Below, piece by piece: positions 21,485 through 25,150 of a stretch of DNA of 25,150 nt; within the stretch, counting starts at the first letter, position 1; every line of letters starts with the position of its first letter. The notes under the pieces are model-generated. The model had not been told where the DNA came from. It did not search any database and saw only the letters and a program-made list of their open reading frames with translations. This DNA is from DATEJJ01 sp051986465 (lineage in GTDB: Bacteria; Actinomycetota; Actinomycetes; Mycobacteriales; Micromonosporaceae), in contig JBPYFB010000323.1 in NCBI GenBank assembly GCA_051986465.1, positions 1-25,150 on the forward strand, given 5' to 3'. The translations under genes and the position numbers were made by a program.

Positions 21485-21513
21485 TTGACCGCACGCAGTT
21501 ATTTGGTTGTACT
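21485..21513 (+). promoter_or_regulatory. Sigma-70-type promoter for the polysaccharide gene
   Basis: TTGACC (21485-21490), a 17-base spacer and TGTACT (21508-21513) give a good housekeeping-type match. Transcription would begin near 21520, leaving a leader of about 60 bases before the GTG at 21583. Confidence 0.5.
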
Positions 21514-21582
21514 AATCCGGGCCCCGGCGTCACATCAACCCCTCAATGATCGCCCGGGTATGGAATGACGGAGGCGAGAAAC

Positions 21583-23109
21583 GTGACCGCGATTGACATC
21601 GCCTCTCCGTCCGGCGCGACGGACGAGACCGGTACCACGATCACCGCCACTCTGGCCCCTCTCGACGTGCCGAACTACGCCGGCTTCGAGCGCAGTGGCT
21701 GGGAGGTCCGCTACGTCCGGCTGCTGGCAGTCCTAGATCTGCTGGTCGGGATCATCGGCGCCGGCGCCGCGCTGGCGTTGCGTTTCGGCGCCTCGGCGAG
21801 CCAGACCTACAACCGCGATTATCTTTGGGTCACTGTCGCTCTTCCGTTCGCGTGGCTGATCTCGCTGACAATTAACCGTGCGTTTGAAACAAGGTACCTG
21901 TTCGTCGGAAACGATGAGTACGAACGGGTGTTCCGCGCCGGCGTCGGGCTTACCGCCACGCTCGCCGTAATCTCATTCTCATTTGACCTTCGACTGGCTC
22001 GCGGATATGTCCTTATCGCCATGCCGCTGGCGACCGCGGCGAGCCTGGCCGGCCGGTACCTGATGCGGCATTGGCTGCACCGGTCGTGGGGGCGTGGCGA
22101 GCGGCTGCGCCGGGTCATCCTCGTCGGCCACGAGCAGGCGGTGTGGCAGACGACCCGGCAACTGCGCCGCGAGCGGTACCACGGCATGGGCGTGGTGGGC
22201 GTGTGCCTGCCCCGGGTTCCGGTACTCGGCCGGGTGATGCTGCGCGGGCAGCAGTCGATGCCGCCCGTCTACGGCACCTTCGAGGATGTCGCGCACGCGG
22301 TGGCGCGCGCTCAGGCGGATACCGTCATCGTCCTGTCCTGCCCCGAGCTGGACGGCGCCGCGCTGCGCCGGCTGGCCTGGAAGCTGGAGCGCGACGACAT
22401 CGACCTCATCGTGGCCAGCACGCTGGTCGACGTGGCCGGCGACCGCACCACCATCCGCCCGGTCGACGGCCTGCCGCTGCTGCACGTCGACCACCCCCGC
22501 CTCAAGGGTGCCCGCCGCCTCTTCAAGGCCATCTTCGACAAGGTGGCGTCGGCCTTCGGCCTGCTCGTGCTCAGCCCGGTGCTCCTGCTCATCGCGGCGC
22601 TGGTGAAGTTCTCCTCGACCGGACCGGTCATCTTCAAGCAGATCCGCGTCGGCCGCAACGGCAAGCGCTTCGTCATCTACAAGTTCCGCACCATGTACGC
22701 GGACGCCGAGGCCCGCCTCGCCGAGCTGCGGCACCTCAACGAGAACGACGGCACGCTCTTCAAGATCCGGAAGGATCCGCGCGTCACGGCGATCGGCCGG
22801 TGGCTGCGGCGCCTGTCCCTGGACGAGATCCCGCAGCTGCTCAACGTCGTCAAGGGTGACATGTCACTCGTGGGGCCGCGCCCACCGCTGCCCCGCGAGG
22901 TCGACGAGTACCCGTTCGACATGCGCCGACGGCTCGTCGTCAAGCCCGGGCTCACCGGACTATGGCAGGTGTCCGGCCGCTCCGACCTGTCGTGGGAGGA
23001 GTCGATCCGGCTGGACCTGCGGTACGTGGAGAACTGGTCGTTCTCGATGGACCTGATGATTATGGCCCGTACCGTCTTCGCGGTGTGGCGCAGCTCAGGC
23101 GCTTACTGA
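21583..23109 (+). CDS. Polyprenyl-phosphate sugar-1-phosphate transferase (exopolysaccharide initiation)
   Basis: About 508 residues. The N-terminal half has about four or five membrane helices (LLAVLDLLVGIIGAGAALAL, WVTVALPFAWLISLTI, and others), then a CoA-binding-like domain (RRVILVGHEQAVWQT, GVVGVCLP, ADTVIVLSCPELD). A further helix (FGLLVLSPVLLLIAALVKF) enters the C-terminal bacterial sugar transferase domain: GPVIFKQIRVGRNGKRFVIYKFRTM, then RRLSLDEIPQLLNVVKGDMSLVGPRPPLP and KPGLTGLWQVSGRSDLSW. It moves a sugar-1-phosphate from a nucleotide sugar to undecaprenyl phosphate, the first step of capsule or exopolysaccharide assembly. GTG 21583 is preferred to ATG 21565 because GGAGG (21570-21574) lies eight bases before it. 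Codons for about residues 70-150 are notably less GC-rich than the rest, perhaps a mark of transfer or of the membrane part. Confidence 0.9.
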   Translation: MTAIDIASPSGATDETGTTITATLAPLDVPNYAGFERSGWEVRYVRLLAVLDLLVGIIGAGAALALRFGASASQTYNRDYLWVTVALPFAWLISLTINRAFETRYLFVGNDEYERVFRAGVGLTATLAVISFSFDLRLARGYVLIAMPLATAASLAGRYLMRHWLHRSWGRGERLRRVILVGHEQAVWQTTRQLRRERYHGMGVVGVCLPRVPVLGRVMLRGQQSMPPVYGTFEDVAHAVARAQADTVIVLSCPELDGAALRRLAWKLERDDIDLIVASTLVDVAGDRTTIRPVDGLPLLHVDHPRLKGARRLFKAIFDKVASAFGLLVLSPVLLLIAALVKFSSTGPVIFKQIRVGRNGKRFVIYKFRTMYADAEARLAELRHLNENDGTLFKIRKDPRVTAIGRWLRRLSLDEIPQLLNVVKGDMSLVGPRPPLPREVDEYPFDMRRRLVVKPGLTGLWQVSGRSDLSWEESIRLDLRYVENWSFSMDLMIMARTVFAVWRSSGAY

Positions 23110-23697
23110 GTGCTCAGTCAGTTTCCCGTCCCGCTCGACGTACTCCTCACCGGTACGCGGGCAGGCGTACCGGCCGTCGCCCTTGGCCGCCAGCGGTACC
23201 CCGGCCCGCCCGACCCAGCCGACGCGGCGCGCCGGTACGCCCACCACGAGCGCGAAGTCGGGTACGTCCTTGGTCACCACGGCTCCGGCGGCGACCAGCG
23301 CCCACCGGCCCACGGTCACCGGAGCCACGCACACCGCGCGGGCGCCGATCGACGCACCCTCGCCCACCACGACACCGACGGCGTGCCAGTCGTCGCCGGT
23401 CTTCAGCCGCCCGTCCGGCGTGACCGAGCGCGGGTACTCGTCGTTGGTGAGCACCGCGGCCGGCCCGATGAACACCCCGTCGGCGAGTTGCGCGGGTTCG
23501 TAGACGAGCGCGTAGTTCTGCAGCTTCACATTGGCGCCCACGCGTACGCCCGGGCCGATGTACGCGCCGCGGCCGATGTTGCAGTTTTCGCCGACGGTCG
23601 CGTCCTCGCGCACCTGAGCCAGGTGCCAGATCGAGGTGCCGTCGCCGATACTGGCGCGCTCGTCCACATCGGCGCTCGCCGCGACGCGGATACCCAT
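23095..23697 (-). CDS. Left-handed beta-helix acyltransferase (WbpD/WlbB-like)
   Basis: 200 residues with hexapeptide repeats forming a trimeric left-handed beta-helix (ADVDERASIGDGTSIWHLAQ, REDATVGENCNIGRGAYIGP, GVRVGANVKLQNYALVY, and after a loop GVVVGEGASIGARAVCVAPVTVGRWALVAAGAVVTKDVPD). The WHLAQVRE segment and the KLQNY..VY..A..ADGVFIGP..V.TND.YPR segment place it with acetyltransferases that N-acetylate amino groups of nucleotide-linked sugars. The C-terminal tail (GRYACPRTGEEYVERDGKL) adds a small CxxxxE..Y patch. It probably modifies a sugar for the polysaccharide begun by the convergent transferase. Start ATG 23695-23697 follows AAAGGA. The stop overlaps the convergent gene by 15 bases. 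Confidence 0.88.
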   Translation of the reverse strand: MGIRVAASADVDERASIGDGTSIWHLAQVREDATVGENCNIGRGAYIGPGVRVGANVKLQNYALVYEPAQLADGVFIGPAAVLTNDEYPRSVTPDGRLKTGDDWHAVGVVVGEGASIGARAVCVAPVTVGRWALVAAGAVVTKDVPDFALVVGVPARRVGWVGRAGVPLAAKGDGRYACPRTGEEYVERDGKLTEHSVSA

Positions 23698-23880
23698 GTG
23701 GAACCGTCCTTTCGGGCGCGGACGCGGCCGGATCAGGGGTTCCGCCCCGCGCGCCCGCGCCGTCACAGTCATCGTGAGATCTCCGGCCACGCCACCGAGC
23801 GCCCGAAACCCTGCGCCCCGGTGGCGGCCGACTGACACGGTACCGTCGCGGTCAAGGCCGCGTGCGCAAGAGGAGGAAGC

Positions 23881-25107
23881 GTGTACGTCTCGGTGCGGGA
23901 CCGGCCGGTTCGGCAGGCCGGACCGGGTACCGCGGCGCGCCGGGTCGCCTCGACCGTGGTCATGCTCGGCATCGTCAGCATGCTCACCGACATCTCCTCG
24001 GAAATGGTCAACGCGGTGCTGCCGCTGTACCTGACCGCACAACTCGGTCTGGGACTTCTCGCCTACGGGTTCATCGACGGCCTGTACCAAGGGGTGAGCG
24101 CGCTCGTCCGCATCCTGGGCGGGTACGTGGGCGACCGGGGCCGACGGCCCAAGTGGGTCGCTGCGAGCGGGTACCTCGTCTCCGCCGTCAGCCGGTTGGC
24201 GCTGCTGCCGGTACACGGCTTCGCCGCCATCACCGGTGTCATCACGGCCGACCGGCTGGGCAAGGGGCTGCGCACGGCACCCCGGGACGCGCTGATCGCC
24301 GACGCCACCGAGCCGAGCATGCTGGGGCGCGCCTTCGGGGTACACCGCACGCTCGACACGGTCGGCGCGGCGATCGGCCCGCTGGCCGCGTTCGCGTTGC
24401 TGGCGCTCATTCCCAACGGGTACAGCTCGATCTGGGTGGTCTCATTCGCGTTCGCCGCGCTCGGCGTCGCGGTCATCTTCCTGTTCGTGCCCGACCGGCG
24501 CCCGGCGGCGGCGCGGACGCCCACCCGGCACCTGCTGCGCGAGATGGCCGGGGCGCGGCTGCGCCGGCCATTGGTCGCCGCGGGCCTGCTCGGCCTGCTG
24601 ACGGTCGGCGACGGCTTCCTGTACCTGTCCCTGCAGAAGCGGGACGACTTCGCGGCACTGTGGTTCCCGCTGCTGTACGTCGGCACCAACATCGCCTACC
24701 TGGCGCTCGCGCTGCCGCTGGGCCGCCTCGCCGACCGGATCGGCCGGGCCAAGGTGCTCGTCGGCGGGCACGTGGCGCTCGTCGCCGTGTACGTGGCCGC
24801 CGCGCTGCCGGTACACGGTACACTGTGGACAGTCGTCCCGCTGCTGCTGCTCGGCGTCTTCTACGCCGCCACCGACGGCGTGCTCCCGGCGCTGGTGAGC
24901 CGGCTGGTCGCGGCCGACGCCAAGGGCAGTGGCATCGCCGCCGCGCAGACCGTGGTGACGGTCGCCCGGTTCGGCTCCTCGGTCGCGTTCGGCACCCTGT
25001 GGGTGGCGATCGGGCCGACCCGCGCGCTGGTACTCGCGGCGGCGCTGCTCACCGCCGCGGTACCCGCCGCCGCGTGGCTGCTGCGCCCGGCAGAGGCGGC
25101 GGCGTGA
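23881..25107 (+). CDS. MFS transporter
   Basis: 408 residues with about twelve membrane helices. After a basic N-terminus comes VVMLGIVSMLTDISSEMVNAVLPLYL, then the MFS loop 2-3 motif GGYVGDRGRRPKWV. Later come TADRLGKGLRTAPRDALIAD, a region typical of a subfamily with the DxxxEM..AVLPLY start (AraJ-like/multidrug group), the central loop, and the second-half counterpart LGRLADRIGRAKVLVGG. The last helices end at about residue 400. Probably an exporter; substrate unknown. GTG 23881 follows AGAGGAGGAAGC, a strong ribosome site. The stop overlaps the next start by four bases (GTGA), so the transporter is coupled to the following gene. The 183-base gap before it has no other gene. Confidence 0.88.
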   Translation: MYVSVRDRPVRQAGPGTAARRVASTVVMLGIVSMLTDISSEMVNAVLPLYLTAQLGLGLLAYGFIDGLYQGVSALVRILGGYVGDRGRRPKWVAASGYLVSAVSRLALLPVHGFAAITGVITADRLGKGLRTAPRDALIADATEPSMLGRAFGVHRTLDTVGAAIGPLAAFALLALIPNGYSSIWVVSFAFAALGVAVIFLFVPDRRPAAARTPTRHLLREMAGARLRRPLVAAGLLGLLTVGDGFLYLSLQKRDDFAALWFPLLYVGTNIAYLALALPLGRLADRIGRAKVLVGGHVALVAVYVAAALPVHGTLWTVVPLLLLGVFYAATDGVLPALVSRLVAADAKGSGIAAAQTVVTVARFGSSVAFGTLWVAIGPTRALVLAAALLTAAVPAAAWLLRPAEAAA

Positions 25108-25150
25108 CACTGCGCATCCGGATCGCGGTGCTCGCGGCCGTGGCGCTCCT
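25104..25150 (+). CDS. Start of a further gene, membrane or secreted protein (3' end outside window)
   Basis: GTG at 25104 overlaps the MFS stop as GTGA, as in the other coupled pairs in this window. Only 15 codons are visible; they read as a short basic start (TLRIR) and the beginning of a hydrophobic segment (IAVLAAVAL), so a signal peptide or membrane helix is likely. Function cannot be told. Confidence 0.55.
   Translation, partial: MTLRIRIAVLAAVAL

Noticed and set aside
23710..23808. Perfect 10-base inverted repeat TTTCGGGCGC / GCGCCCGAAA, 80 bases apart, before the acyltransferase and MFS genes.
   Set aside because: At this GC content such a distant short repeat is easily found by chance, and no paired function for the two ends is apparent.
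23837..23846. 10-base palindrome ACGGTACCGT upstream of the MFS gene as a possible operator.
   Set aside because: It contains GGTACC, which is extremely common in this DNA, and no second half-site or promoter element supports it.
1..25150. Search for CRISPR arrays, insertion sequences, att sites or prophage genes.
   Set aside because: No regularly spaced repeats of CRISPR length, no transposase or integrase frame, and no flanking direct repeats with mobile genes were seen.

Overview
The window is very GC-rich (about 70% or more by eye), with dense gene packing, GTG starts, ATGA/GTGA stop-start overlaps and several promoters that seem to give leaderless mRNAs. This fits an actinobacterium. 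The mix of families and the striking abundance of GGTACC/GTAC would fit the Micromonosporaceae or relatives, but that placement is inference. No rRNA, tRNA, insertion sequence, phage gene or CRISPR array was seen.

Layout. (1) 1-1725: the 3' end of an acetylxylan esterase/cephalosporin-C deacetylase gene, a Phd-type antitoxin with a PIN-domain toxin, and an unrecognised gene. (2) 1722-3717, minus strand: a GT-C-like polytopic membrane protein and a small protein with two DUF1508-like halves. (3) 3921-5750: an SDR oxidoreductase coupled to a QueA-like enzyme, behind a MerR/SoxR-type promoter. (4) 5775-9488, minus strand: a chain of four genes, each overlapping the next by four bases: histidine kinase, response regulator, DUF1028 protein and PfkB kinase. 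(5) 9630-13160: the divergent export unit, made of a lipoprotein with duplicated Cys motifs, a membrane adaptor with a peptidoglycan-binding domain, and a MacB-type ATPase and permease. The two-component system probably controls this unit. (6) 13362-16860: a probable general-stress island holding a truncated haemoglobin, a BaeRF/Vms1-like protein with small partners, a DUF5709 protein and a DUF1360 protein. Several intergenic GTTT-N15-17-GGGTA promoter matches of the actinobacterial SigB/SigF type occur here, many only about 9 bases before the start codon. (7) 16902-19860, minus strand: a proline-rich membrane protein, a GCS2-family ligase and an unrecognised protein. (8) 20065-21192, minus strand: a HTH_42/AlkZ-like DNA glycosylase. 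(9) 21583-25150: surface-polysaccharide functions (a polyprenyl-phosphate sugar-1-phosphate transferase and a left-handed beta-helix acyltransferase, convergent), then an MFS transporter overlapping the start of one more gene.

Two broader patterns deserve attention. First, GTAC, and GGTACC in particular, is heavily enriched, and synonymous codon choice follows it: in the QueA-like gene all six GTA valine codons are followed by a codon starting with C. This looks like a highly iterated palindrome comparable in kind to cyanobacterial HIP1. Second, the stress-promoter cluster groups several poorly understood families into one predicted regulon.
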